From NCBI RefSeq assembly GCF_018873765.1, contig NC_057918.1, forward strand, positions 12,098,862 through 12,162,861: a stretch of 64,000 nucleotides of DNA, written 5' to 3'. The notes beneath the pieces are model-generated. The model was not told the origin of the DNA. It worked only from the letters and a program-made list of their open reading frames with translations, and did not search any database. Of the stretch, positions 35,301 through 46,750 are shown piece by piece. The position numbers and the translations under genes were made by a program. Position 1 is the stretch's first letter, and every line of letters begins with the position of its first letter. The stretch is from Telopea speciosissima. Its lineage: Eukaryota; Streptophyta; Magnoliopsida; Proteales; Proteaceae.

Positions 35301-38143
35301 GAAGAAGAAGAGGAAGACGAAAATCAGAAATTTGTCTTCCTAAATGGAATCATCCTAATGAGGGTTTAAATCTGAAATCCTATTTTGTACTTGAATCAGC
35401 CATGAAAGAGATTTATTAGGGTTTAAATCTGAAATCGATTAAGGGTTTTGGGTTATTTTGATTTGAAATTTGTTTAAGAAAAAAGAATTTTTTCTGAAAT
35501 CGATTAGGGTTTGAATCTGAAATTGGGTTGTAGGAAGAAGGAGGAAGAGGGTAAAAGGGTCACTTCACTACCCTTTAAGGGTAGTTTAGGCATTACAAAA
35601 AATTTAACTGATGACATCATCACTAAACTAACGGACAGGACCTACTTGAAAGAAATAGTAAAATGCAGGGGGTGTTCAAGTAATTGTTTGAAAAGTTGGG
35701 GATAGTAAGCAAAATGGCCATAGTCTAGGTGGTGTCCAAGTAATTTTCTCCACATTAAAACACAAAGTATATGATAAATGGGCAGTACTAGTTTGCTTAC
35801 TGATGAGGAACCTACAATAAGACCAGTGATCAAAGAGTTATCAAAACAGCAAGAAAGAAAAAAGCCCAAGGGAGGGGGGGGGGGGAACCTATGGCTGACA
35901 TACCCGGGAAGAGCAAAAGATTTCCGAAAGACCAAACCTTGAGGATTCTATACTAATAAGCATCAAATAAAAGTTAGCCTGATCTCTCCAACATGCTCCC
36001 TATTAAATAAAGAAACAACTAATCCAAAAAAGTCTAATGAAGTGATCCTTTCTTATTTGGATGAAATACAAAACTATGCTTTCTCGATTCTCTTCCCAAA
36101 AACAAGCATCAAAGCACAGACAACTTCACAGATACAAAAAGAAAATCCCAACATCACCATTCACAAAAGCACTGTTAATTCTGCACCATATAATCAAGGA
36201 TAAATTATGAAATGAGCACCTTCCTGAAGAAACAACAGAAAAATATTCCCATTTCTCCCCCCCCCCGCCCAAAAGAATTATCGAAGACCAAATAAAAGCA
36301 ACTGATCTTATAAGTACCTTAAATTTGATAAAGGCAACAAAACCACAAGGGCAATCACTGCCCATCCTGAGTGAGAAAATTATATAATCAGTTGTATCAC
36401 CAAGAAACACTCATGAGGTTGGACAAAGACGAGAACAAGAATAATGGACCAACTAAAGGAGGCAATAGCACTCATACAGAGCAAATGACGGACAGTGAGG
36501 ATCCCACCAATTATCTATAAAGCAATGAGGATGACTACTATGGGATCACATTCTCCTTAGCAAGTTCTTTTTTAAAGAAAAAAATGAACACACACCACAA
36601 TCACCATGCACACACAAACACCACACCATCACTTGGCACTGCAAATCATAGTTGTTACGGCATCTAGGCAACACAAGGCATTGGAGGGGGTCTAGATGCA
36701 AGGAGTCACCACCAAGGTGTCCAAGGCGTCCAAGGAATTGTTTCACTTGAGCTCAAGCTTGACAAGAGAGAACTACAAGTGAGAAGCTCCGTCTTGAGAG
36801 AATTTTGTAAATAAAGTGTGAGATGAAAAAGAGTGTGATCACAAACCTTTCTCTATCCTTCTCTCCTTCCTCCTATTCTCAAGTCTTCTTGTAATACCTT
36901 CAAAGGTGTCTCACACCACAACCTCATAATCAAACAAAGGAGTTTTCCTTTCATAGTTTAAATTTCATTTACCATGTCTTCCTCATCTTGGTTAACCAGC
37001 AGAACACCATGTTGGTCCAGACCGTGGATTTGAACTCTAATTTTACAAAACACCGCCATGGCTATGCCAAGTGGATCTAAATTCTGGGATCATACTAACT
37101 TCATCTAACCCCATCTAACTTTTAACAAGTTTTTACTTTATTTACAATTTTTGTTTTGTTTCCTACATTTGCAATTACAATCTTCTTTTTTATTTGTCAA
37201 TTGTATTTCATCCTCGGAGCTTTATGGTATCAGAGCCATGTAAATGTGAACAACTTGAATACTTAAATAGAAAGGAAAACCGTTGAATAGCACACCCGAA
37301 TCGTAAAGGAAACCAGCTGAACACAGCTCATCCCCTTATCAAATTCATATGGGAACAACTGGGACCTCAACTGTAACAAGTGAACTGTCACTACCCATTC
37401 TACCTTTGCAATTTATCGCAATGATATTCGCTTGTTTCGTGGAAGACCCGAAATTATCCACTATAGCACTAAAATGGTAAGTCAATTTCATCCTTCCAAT
37501 CAAAATGCAACTAGAAAGAGTAACATAGCTAACATATCATGTCTCTTCCTGAAGTAAACAGTAATTATATATACCCCATTTCAAAAAAAGCTTACAAAGT
37601 CCAACAACATAAACTACTGAATTACGAAATGAACGAAAGTGAGCCAATCGATTCTGGAACAAAGCAAACTAGTTCGCAGAGCTCTTCAAAAAGACACAAA
37701 CAGATAGAAAAAAGGAATTTAAATATAAACGATCATACCTTGGAATAGGGAACAATGTGATCATAATCATGGCAGAGACAACCAGGGCATCCAACTAACT
37801 TCCGAAAGACGACATTGCCGAGCGCGTCCCGCCTCCAACGATCGGGATCCCGGCCTTTGAGCTTCTCCGCCTTCTCCCAGCACTGCAGCTTGACATTGTA
37901 AGGGAAGCTTCTTGGATTGGGATTAGGGTTGGTATTGTCATCAGGTGAGATTCGGAGACCTGCGAAGCCATCAATGTCTTCGCACACAAAATCAGTGTCA
38001 AGAAGGGACGCGGTAGGGGAACGAGAACCCCTAGAAAAGCGAGACCCACTAGGTGGCCTTGGCTCGAACCCAAACGAATCGACCGTCCGGTCCCTGCTTG
38101 GAGATGAAGCACTTCTCTTTCTCCCTTCCTTTCTGGGCTTCAT
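32365..38143 (-). CDS. HNH-domain protein, complement(join(32365..32447,32649..32733,33923..33961,37739..38143))
   Basis: This 203-residue plant protein has an HNH nuclease-type fold; its cellular role is not established to my knowledge. Exon 1 (135 codons) has a Ser/Arg-rich disordered N terminus, then CWEKAEKLKGRDPDRWRRD and the metal-binding start of the fold: C119-PG-C122, then CHDYDHIVPYSK with H125, D128 and H129. The donor is CCAAG|GTATGA. Exon 2 is only 39 nt (GGKSTLENCQVLQ, with N143). Exon 3 carries ASVNRSKGNK (N152) and SRADLIQKSSYCRVS. Exon 4 carries RDMDLLELSAYGNVRRG and stops at TGA. All junctions are GT-AG and the phases are consistent (612 nt). The start was set at the ATG at 38143 because MKPRKEG opens the basic region; the in-frame ATG at 38236 would add 31 residues of UTR-like sequence. 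Intron 1 is 3,777 bp and hosts a MULE. Confidence 0.88.
34367..35750. mobile_element. 1,384-bp Mutator-like element (MULE) in HNH intron 1
   Basis: Terminal inverted repeats of about 80 bp (left starts GAGAAAATTACTTGGACACC, right ends with the complement) differ at only a few positions. They are flanked by 9-bp sequences TACATTAAA (34358-34366) and CACATTAAA (35751-35759), which match at 8 of 9. Nine-base duplications with long TIRs are the MULE signature. There is no transposase. The interior holds CTC/CTT repeats (34550-34650) and GA-rich sequence. The frame at 35162-35419 resembles nothing known, so I do not call a gene capture. Confidence 0.85.
34550..34655. repeat. CTCCTC/CTTCTT low-complexity tract with internal duplication
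   Basis: The unit TTCTTCCTGCAACCCCCCTT followed by CTCCTCCTCCTTCT is repeated twice (about 34567 and 34607), inside the MULE. The long arginine-rich minus-strand frame here is an artefact of this tract. Confidence 0.85.
36240..36740. other. HNH intron 1, distal part: repeats only
   Basis: Intronic DNA has a poly-C run (36257-36266) and a degenerate stretch at about 36650-36735 with GGCATCTAGGCAAC and CCAAGGCGTCCAAGG, reminiscent of decayed MITEs carrying CCATAGTTATCAAGGCG ends. No exon of the HNH gene is needed here, because exons 1 and 2 join in phase. Confidence 0.4.
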
Positions 38144-38310
38144 TTCCAATTTCTGGGAGTTATGCGTTAGCCTTTCCTTTTTATTTATTTTATTGGAAGA
38201 AAGAAAATTCAGCACGCGCTCAGCCTTTACTAACATAAGTAGCTAATTTGTCATGTAGGACTGACTTTACCCCAAAAAAACAAAAAAAAATATATATATA
38301 TTGTATGCGA

Positions 38311-38485
38311 AGAAGGCGGACCTTGATGCTACAGTAAGGTGTTTCCATTGTGACTAAGAGGTTTCGGATTCGAGTTAGGAAATAATCTTTTTGTGAAAGT
38401 AGTGTTAAAGTTGCAGTCATTATGACCATTCCTAGACCTTGTAGAGGCGGGAGGGAGCCTTGTGCATTAGATATGTCCTTTTTTT
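38311..38485 (+). mobile_element. Au-type SINE, degenerate
   Basis: A tRNA-like 5' part with a B-box-like GGTTTCGGATTCGAG (about 38360) is followed by the diagnostic 3' body: CATTCCTAGACC, then GGCGGGAGGGAGCCTTGTGC, then ATTAGATATGTCC and a T run. This is the arrangement of the angiosperm Au SINE family, which ends in T rather than A. It lies just upstream of the HNH gene start. No target duplication was resolved. Confidence 0.65.
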
Positions 38486-38619
38486 AAAAGATGATTGAGA
38501 AATTTAGATAATTATTTTTAAAGATGATTAAAAATTTTTGATAATTAGATGCTTAGAAATAATATGGATTGATAATTTTTATTTTATTTTTTTGCAAACA
38601 CCTTTGTACAGGGGATAAC

Positions 38620-39300
38620 GTTTAACTCATCAGGCAATGATAAGATTTGTTTCGAAGATGAATGAAATTTTGTTGAATTGCCTTAAACATCTTGGCAATT
38701 GTAAGAGGTTGTGAGGAAAAGAGAAATAGAGTAGACAAACACATTTCCTGACCTATATTCATGTTGTAAAAGGAAAACCTCAAAAATGGTCTAAAAAAAC
38801 TTAATATCGTGAACAATTATAGATATTGTAGATGGAGGTTGGATTAAACAGTAGTCATAGAGGCATCCAATCAGGACCTGAGAATCGAAATGGATGATGA
38901 CATGCAAGAAGGGAAAATTGGCGAGCCGTCTTGAAGGCCAAGGCTTCCCCAACAACAGCAAAACTTGGGAATATAGAAATGTGGTGATGAAGAGAAGCTT
39001 TCGGGGTTAGCATTTAGTGCAAGACAACCAAGACAACCAAGCTTTTGGTCTCACAGACAGAGTTGCATCAGTATAAATGATGATCGATAGACTAGGGGGC
39101 AACCGCAAAGGAGGAGGAGGAGCTAGAAATATGATCAAGAGCCTCTATCTCATAACATCAGTAGCATTCAAACAAACCTTTCAAAGAAAAACTTGGACCT
39201 TTGGTTGGATTTTGACATTCCACATGATCTTCCGCCGCACCTCCTTGGGAATAGAGTTTGCTTTGATAACATACTAGGATTAGGGGCAACCGAAGCAACA
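38620..39300 (-). mobile_element. decayed LINE remnant (zf-RVT to RNase H)
   Basis: Read on the minus strand across several frameshifts, about 39230-39140 gives VKIQPKVQVFL then KVCLNA, like the PKVKxFLWKxCxNA motif that opens zf-RVT. Further on come YTDATLS, GEALAFKTA and ANFPFLHVIIHFDSQVLIG, like the RNase H domain of plant LINEs. It is heavily mutated, so family assignment rests on motif order only. Confidence 0.45.
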
Positions 39301-39465
39301 AGCCATAAATGGAAGGGCTACAAATGTCAGACTTCACTAAAAAAATGCCTTTGGGGTAGGGGCTCTAAACAAAGCCAATCTTGGCAACCGTCAGAGCTCA
39401 GGGGGGGCTCTTCATTTTCAAGCCAATTAATCATCTTTTTTTTTACAAATGGTTTGACCTACGGT

Positions 39466-39716
39466 TAGGGATGCAAATGAATAGTCAAAATCCGTTTCTG
39501 TTTTCGTGTTCGTATCGGTTTAACACTATCTGAATCCGTTCGAAAGTTTAAAGGATACGGATATGGATAGCTATCCGAAAAACTATATTTACATGTAAAC
39601 GAATAAAATATCCGATCCGTATCCGTTTAATACTATTCAAATCCGTCCGAAAACTAATCGGATGCGGATGCGAATATAACACTATCCATGCCGAATCCAA
39701 TCCGTTTACATCCCTA
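39466..39716. mobile_element. 251-bp hAT-like MITE, TAGGGATGTAAA family copy 2 (reverse orientation)
   Basis: The ends are TAGGGATGCAAATG and TTTACATCCCTA, with flanking 8-mers CCTACGGT and CCCACGGT (7 of 8 identical). The interior aligns with the reverse complement of the copy at 22298-22555, including the shared TTTACATGTAAA palindrome core. It interrupts sequence next to the LINE remnant. Confidence 0.8.
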
Positions 39717-39724
39717 CCCACGGT

Positions 39725-42430
39725 TCATGATTGGTGTTACAGTGTTATGCCATAAATGGAAAGGCTACAAATGGCAGAATATTCAAAGGTTTCTCTCCTT
39801 ACCCAAGTTCGGTTATCAACTCTGTCCAACCACACTTCGAATTCAGTTATTTTTTTTTCTGAGTTGTTGAGGAGAAACCCCACTTCCACTTGGCTGATAT
39901 AAGGTGGATGGGGCCACAAGTAATCAAAATTTAAGAACTCGAAATAAAAAATGAGATTGGTTTCCATCGATTTCGATTCAAATCGGCCCAGAATTGATTG
40001 GAATCCAAAGAAATTTTGAATTAAAAAGAAGTAAAGATTTCTCCTTACTGAATTAAATGGGTGAATTGGATAGAGTCATGTTTTTATATATGACTTATAG
40101 ACCTTAATCTAAGTAGCGACATCAAATTACTTCTTGCCATGAGGATAAGATTTCCTTTGAAATGATGGTAAAAAAAATCATTGTACTCATACCGACATGT
40201 ATCATTTTTTGTCTAATGTGTGAAGTTGAGATTTTGACATCGGGTGTGTCGTCTGATCAATCATCAACATTAATCATAAATAAAGTGATCAATGACATGA
40301 CTCAACCCCACCATGATTCTATATTATTGAAGTTTTGTTGTTGCAGATCACCAGTGTTTGTGATTGTTCCATTTCAAGTAGTTAGGTCACCAAGATAAGT
40401 CCTATTTCTCTATTTATTGGTGCTATTATACTACAATATTCAACAAAATGGTTCTTCCTCATATGCAATGCCACAAATAACTTTTCTAATTATATTGATG
40501 ATTTAACATGTGAAGTCTAATAACTCTCACAAATGTCATATAAAGTAAAAGTTTTGGACTTAAATTGTGATAAACTGAAATCCAAATCAAAACCAGCCCA
40601 AAGAAACCATCTATAACCATTCATTAGCATAACTTAGTAGGTAAAGTAGGATTGGAGGAAGATTTTCAATTTATAATTTGCCGTCTATCTATCAAAGACA
40701 AGCATTGGTCATCCCTCATTTATTTTGCGTTATCTTTGCATGCTATGTACTCCCATTTCGTGAGAGTTGAGGAAATAAGGCCGTGTGGGAGGGGACTTCT
40801 TAATGAGTCCGGCTCAAGTCCTCGAGCCCTCTGGATTCCATGTGGGTGGTGCTCAGGTCACAAGAAGTGTCCTCGCACGAGGACCTGGGCCACACTCCTT
40901 AATAGAGACATGGGTTGCAATTGTGAGCCATCATATTAACATGGTATTCTTTCCGAAAAGAGGAGAGAGAGCATGAGAAGACATGGTTATGTTTTAAATC
41001 CTTTGGGAGTGGGGGAAGAAATTTTTTTTTTAATTGCATATTTTATTTTAGTTGACCTTTTTGATCCATTATATGCCAACTCCTTTTGGTTTCCAAGGCA
41101 AGAGATGGGACGAAGAAAGAGTAGTGTGTTAGAATTAAATAAAATGAAGGGGTTACCCATGCCCCCACCCCCCCCCCCCACAATAATATCATGATTCATG
41201 AAACATAGGCAGCTTGAGGAGCAACTTTGTACCCAAAAAATATATATTAATCAAGCTACTTGCTTGGGCTAAAGCTCTATGGTTAAATTTGATTGGAATA
41301 GTTATTTATGCTAATGTCATGGTTGTAGAATTTATTATGCACCTGAGCATACCAAATCTATTTCTCGACGAATCAATCTTGTTGATTAGTTATCAAACAT
41401 GGCCCATAAATTGTGTTTAGAAAAAAAAAATTATGAGAAATATGATATAAAGTAGATAGAAATCATACCAAAGAGAGCCTCAGCGTTTCGGGAACAAATG
41501 AATAAAGTGTGGGGTGAGTTAGCCCCATGCGCACCACAGGTGATCTATTCAATTCACCCGTCTTTGGCCTCCTTGGACCACAAGTCCCAATCTAGAGCCC
41601 AGAGTATCGAGGATCGGTCCTGGCCGATTCTGACCCAGATTGAAATTGATTTGGAGATAGAATTGACTAAAATGTGCACTAATCTTAGAAATCCGTTATA
41701 TTTTTTTTGCTAGAAGGTCAGCAAGTATGTATTAATTGAAGGAAAAAAGTACAAGAGATTACTCAAGCATAGGTACTGATACAATAGGCCCTAGCCTCAC
41801 AAATCGTTAACTGAAGTGATAGTATGGTCTGCCCAAAGCTTCCCAACTAATTGATATCAATTCTTAAAACACTCATCCGCACCCAGAAAGGATATGCGGC
41901 TCTCCTCTAGCCGTGGCGGGAGATGGAGGATCTAGCCCACCAAAAACAGGGGTGTTTGGGTCATTTCACAGGCTGGCCCTCCCCCCCCCCCCCCTTTGCT
42001 GGCTCAAAGTTAGGAGTATTGGGGAAGTTAGGACTTAGGAGTATTGGGGTTGGGGCTTCTTCCCCTTCCAGGAGACTTCTTGGTGGTGTGGTACGGAATA
42101 TGCTGCTATTTCTTTGTCTCATCTTCTTGGTTTCGAGGGAAATTTGTTAGAAAGCTTGACTCTTTATTAGCCCAACAGACCAGGGTCCCCTGTAACGCCA
42201 TTTCCTCGCAACATCGACGACTTCACCTGTCTCCTCGCCTAATCTCACCGCACCATTATTGAAAAAGACGGAAATGTTCCCTTCCCTCTCTGTCTCTCTC
42301 TTTCTCCAGTCTCCACATACCCAATTCCACAGTCGTTGGAGTAGAGAATCATCTTTCCGATGGAAACTTTGAACATTGACCCACCACATCTCTCATCCTC
42401 AGATGCTTTCTAAGTTCCAACACGCTTTCA
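39725..42430. other. intergenic spacer before the CML gene
   Basis: No gene is supported. A short imperfect repeat of CATAAATGGAA followed by GGCTACAAATG occurs at about 39303 and 39752 on either side of the MITE. 40775-40900 is a GC-richer, partly self-complementary block (GCCGTGTGGGAGGGGAC, CAAGTCCTCGAGCCC and CGAGGACCTGGGCCACACTCC) that may be another MITE. Homopolymers lie at 41166 and 41983. Confidence 0.35.
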
Positions 42431-42438
42431 TTCTCATG

Positions 42439-42445
42439 TATAAAA
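42439..42445 (+). promoter_or_regulatory. TATA box of the CML gene
   Basis: TATAAAA lies 134 bases before the start codon at 42573, followed by a CT-rich leader, a normal plant promoter layout. Confidence 0.6.
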
Positions 42446-42572
42446 CCCAACTCCCCCTTCCCTCCTCTTACGCACATCGTCATTCAAGAACTACCTTTCA
42501 TTAGTAATAAAATCTGTTTCCTCTCCAATTCTTCTTCACCCCTTTTGTCTCAGCAACCAATATTACCTTACA

Positions 42573-43166
42573 ATGGAGAGGATTGTAACATTTCCCGTCT
42601 CTCCTTTCTATTTAGTTGGTTTTGTAGGGTTCCCTATATTTCAAACAATTCTCAATTCGGGGATCAGAATTCTCCAGTTTTACTCTGGTTTTTTTCAGTC
42701 ACTCCTCCAATCCCGAAACGACTTTGTATTTGGTGATGATTTGAATGTTCAACCTGAGAGGAAAAGCCTGAATCCTGAACGTTTGAACAAACAATTAAGC
42801 TTGGATGAGAAGGTAGATGATGGAAAGCTGTGCCGAGGAGTAGAGATGGTGATGGAGAAGTTGGGCATTTCTTGTGATCCAGATGGCGAGAAGCTTCAGG
42901 AGAGATTGGGTTTGGATGGGCTTTCGCTCCTGTTCGAGGAAAAAGAACCGACCTCCGAGGAGTTGAAGGAAGCTTTTGAGGTGTTCGATGAGAACAGAGA
43001 TGGGTATATAGATGCAGAGGAGCTACGGAGAGTTCTCTGCGATCTGGGCTTCATGGAAGGATTGGAGTTGGAGGAGTGCAAGAGGATGATTGCATCATTT
43101 GACACCAATGGAGACGGACGGATTGATTTCACTGAATTTGCGAAAATTATGGAGATTAGCTTTTGA
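42573..43166 (+). CDS. EF-hand calcium-binding protein, CML45/46-like
   Basis: This intronless gene encodes 197 residues, a calmodulin-like calcium sensor. The N terminus (about residues 1-48) is hydrophobic, with PFYLVGFVGFPIFQTILNSG, and could act as a membrane anchor or signal anchor, as in the CML45/46/47 group. A charged linker follows. Two canonical EF-hand loops lie in the C-terminal half: D139-ENRDGYIDAE-E150 and D177-TNGDGRIDFT-E188, both with all calcium-coordinating positions intact. The protein ends FAKIMEISF. The group typically has degenerate N-terminal hands, and here only the C-terminal pair is recognisable. The start is the first ATG after the TATA box in this frame. Partner proteins cannot be predicted. 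Confidence 0.92.
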   Translation: MERIVTFPVSPFYLVGFVGFPIFQTILNSGIRILQFYSGFFQSLLQSRNDFVFGDDLNVQPERKSLNPERLNKQLSLDEKVDDGKLCRGVEMVMEKLGISCDPDGEKLQERLGLDGLSLLFEEKEPTSEELKEAFEVFDENRDGYIDAEELRRVLCDLGFMEGLELEECKRMIASFDTNGDGRIDFTEFAKIMEISF

Positions 43167-43784
43167 TGAATTTGTTCTTTCTTCTTTTGTACAGTATTGT
43201 TTCAGAGGGAGATTTTAGATTCAATTGAATCGAAACAAATAATTGTTGGCTTACATCTTTTGTTCATTTAATACAAATAATCAATTATGGTGGATTGAGT
43301 TTTAACTGTGTGTGTGTGTATTTGAGTTTGAAGTTCAGAGTTCCGAAGGCCCTCTCATCAAGACTTCAAGAGATCCCAGAGGTTCCACTAACAATAAAAG
43401 AACACATTTAAGGGAAAAAAAATAGTCCTGTAAGCACAAAGGATCCTCTACCCAACACAGTCAACTGAGCTATAATGCAGCAACTTTTTGAGGCTAAGGA
43501 TGTGAACAAATCAATTAAATATCAGTTAGTTTTTCTTCACCATAGCTGAGGAGATGGTGATTTGATGTTATGATCTGGGAAGAGAAACTGGATCCAACAA
43601 CATTTTACCAGGACCATGTGGATATGCAATCAGTTTCTAGTGGCAATTGTTCTTTTAATGACTGGCCCAAGCAGTTGCAGTCCAAACAATCTGACGGCCT
43701 AGTTTTTTCCCACAAATTTTTTTTTTTTTTTTGAGGAAACCGTCAAATGTTGGGCCCTTCGAAACTATGGTCTGAATCTGAATC

Positions 43785-44001
43785 ATGGTTCGTAATCTCG
43801 GTATTAGTGTATTGCGGTATTAGTGTATTGGATTGGTCTCGGGATCACCAAGAATTGGATCGATTTGAATGCGCCTTTACACCTGCTTTTTAATTTAAAA
43901 AAAAATCAATTTTATTATCTTTTTACCCTTGGCCGTACAAGTGGATCAGTACCAGATTGGGATTAGTCTCAGCCGATATCGATATGAGATTTACGAACCA
44001 T
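43785..44001. mobile_element. 217-bp MITE with ATGGTTCGTAA ends
   Basis: The ends ATGGTTCGTAATCTC and GAGATTTACGAACCAT are inverted with one inserted base. The interior carries GATCAGTACC and CGATATCGATATG. It resembles the element at 51075-51302 in its ATGGTT...AACCAT ends and GGTATC content. No perfect duplication is seen. Confidence 0.5.
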
Positions 44002-45413
44002 GGTTTGAATTGTCCAAGATCTCCTTGTCTGGCATTCCCTTCAAACACCACCAGATTGTTATTCACTTTTCCCCAACATCTTTTGGAGAAGTTTATGCTA
44101 GGGGTAGTAGTTTTATACTTTCAAGGATCTAGGGTTTCTCCATAGTGTAAAGCATCTTAAAATTATATATATAGGAAGTGATCTCGTAAGGAGGTATGTT
44201 TGAGGGTTTGTAATTTCTTCATTAGAATTTAGAATAGTTGAAGCTTTAGTTTATCGCTTTGACGTGAATATAGCTCCTCTTGGGCGAACCACTAAAATCA
44301 TTGTATTATGTGTGTGATTTATTTATTTATTTATTTATTATTATTTTTTACTATCATTATTCTACTGTGTTGTTAATTCCTAACATAGAATTTTGACATT
44401 CCTGTAAATTGGGATATTTTTTCTAAAGAGTCTATAATTGATTTTGGTAGTGAAATTTCATATATGGCTAATCGAGATGGTCCTCTATCTACCCATCTTT
44501 GTGGCAAAAAAATGATGAATTCGGTAGGAAAGCCTACTAAGAAATGCAGTGTAAAAAAAATTTTCGTATTCCTTGTGATTTTTAATTTCCCTTGCAACCA
44601 AACGGAGCCTAAGAATTCCACCTATTTTATTGTATTTTTTATGATATAATTTACTGCATTATTCCCTCATAAATGATGAAACATTAAGGACGTGGAAATG
44701 TGCCTTGGCTAGGACAAAATGGCCCTAATGTAAGATGGGCTGGGCCTGTTATTCAAATGTAAGAAATGAGTTAAATAACGGTGGCAATATTTGACACATA
44801 CACGCCAACCTGACGAGACTATTATAAGGTATTATTACCCTATAAAATCTGTGTTTAGGTTGGGTGGTTTTGGATTTATTTACAAAAATGGCAAAGGAAA
44901 TAGGTCATTTTCATATCAACTACCAACCCGAAAATAACAGTCATTTTGGGGTCATTTCATATCGACTCAAATACAAATCATTCAGTAATCATCCTTGTGT
45001 TATCTTTGGGCTATGATGCATCTTTGTTAGTTTTTTGTTTTTTTTAAATTCAACCTATCAAGGGCTCATAAGCCACTAGGTGGGCGCCCAAGGGGGTTGC
45101 TTGGAAATGGACACCCAAGATCAGCCCGAGGTGGGTGTGGTGGGGGGGGGGGGGGGTAGTGCGTGCCAACACCAAATGCTGATCAAAGGATTCGATCTGT
45201 AGAATCATCGAAAATCCCATATCGCATATCGTCTAAGGATGTGCCATGAAATGCGTATATATACTATGGCCACCATTACATGATATAACGCAATTTAAAA
45301 CTGTGAAGCCCACCTATCAAAACAGAAAATACTAAGCCATCGATGGGACCGAGTTCATGCATGGCACCTCATGATCAACTGATCAAAGCCCGAGTGTACT
45401 TCCACAAGACATG

Positions 45414-45417
<4 letters not shown>

Positions 45418-45452
<35 letters not shown>
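45418..45452. repeat. (AT)n microsatellite
   Basis: About 17 uninterrupted AT units. Confidence 0.95.
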
Positions 45453-45455
<3 letters not shown>

Positions 45456-46750
45456 AACAGCTCAGGTATTAACCGAAAAAATAAAAAATATATAAAATAT
45501 AAGTTTTGACTGTTTGAAAAATTATTCAGTTACAAGTGTAGTAGTAAAATTTCGTTATTTTAAATAGGATTTTATTACTTTAAAAATAAGTGTTGGAATG
45601 AGTATCTGTGGATATACCCCGATATGGACCCAATACCCAACACGATTGCTTCAGTTCGGGTGAGTATCAAGATTGGGCTTCATCGATAACCAAATCCCGA
45701 TCCGACCGCATCCCAAACCGATACCTCAAACCATGGTCGCTGCCCGAATGAAATCCATGATTTGGCCCACAGAATTGTTAGAATCATCATCCAATCTAAG
45801 CTGATCTCTCTAACCGTTCAATTGGTAAATCAAAATGCATAATTGATTAAAATCATCAATATGACTTTTTGAACCACTATTTTTTTACCAAAATAAATAA
45901 ACCACTGTATTTATGTTACGGTACACCCTAAGGAGTAAGGACTCATTCTTCTACCCAGACCGCTGTGTCCTTTCACCTCATCCTATAATTTCTCACTTTG
46001 GAATGTCTGGAACTTTTGTTGACATTATAGCAAGGCAACATTATTCGTTTCCCCCTCTCAAAGTCTAATCTTCACACACAAATAAGGGAAGTGCAGATCT
46101 CATGTGGATGTGGAGGTGGGTTTTTGTTCCCTTGGGTGTTTGAACAGTTTCCGTCATGAATGCGCATGGAGGAAAGTTGGAAAGTGTTTGTGTTCAGACC
46201 CGTGAGAGAACCCAAAAAAAAGACCAAACAAAAAAGGATGTTTTATTTGAAGTACCATTTGAATTATGCTGTTTTCCAGCTCCAGTTAGCCAGCACTTTC
46301 TCCTTCTCCACTCTTATTTCCTTGTTCTAATCACGCTCACGCTTTCTAGTCCTTTCCCACTTTGAAGGGGAAACCCTAACCCAGTAACCCATTATCTCAT
46401 AGAAGAGTAGAACTGTAAACCAAGAAAGATAGCAGTAATGGTACTTGTACTCAAAATTAAAATTTTCTTTTTCTTTCCTGTTTCTTCCTTGAAGGGGAAG
46501 AAGACTCACTCACAAATCACAAAAGGAGATTCGTGGGTCACAGGTCGGAACAAGGGGGAGATAACTTGAGAAATATTTATGATCATCTCACTGCCTGCCA
46601 CCAAAACTGTAACAACTAAACAACATCTCTTTACCCTTTTTTTACCTGTCCGGGTAGTGACAGCTCAGTTTCACTTGACACACTTTCAGTTTGAAACCTT
46701 CTCTGCTTTTAGCTTTAGAAACTAGTCTCTCCCTCCCCAGCTCTCCCTTT

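Larger units (their letters stand above)
43167..46750. other. intergenic spacer between CML and MYB genes
   Basis: No additional gene is supported. It holds a short duplication of CGGTATTAGTGTATTG (43799 and 43815), MITE-like DNA at 43785-44001, an AT microsatellite, a G tract at about 45142-45155 and decayed GATACC-type repeat sequence at 45600-45740. 46560-46750 is likely downstream of, or the 3' UTR of, the MYB gene. Confidence 0.4.

Noticed and set aside
35162-35419. 85-codon frame within the intronic MULE, considered as a captured gene
   Set aside because: No recognised domain; GA-rich composition explains the RRRRGRR run, so gene capture is not supported.
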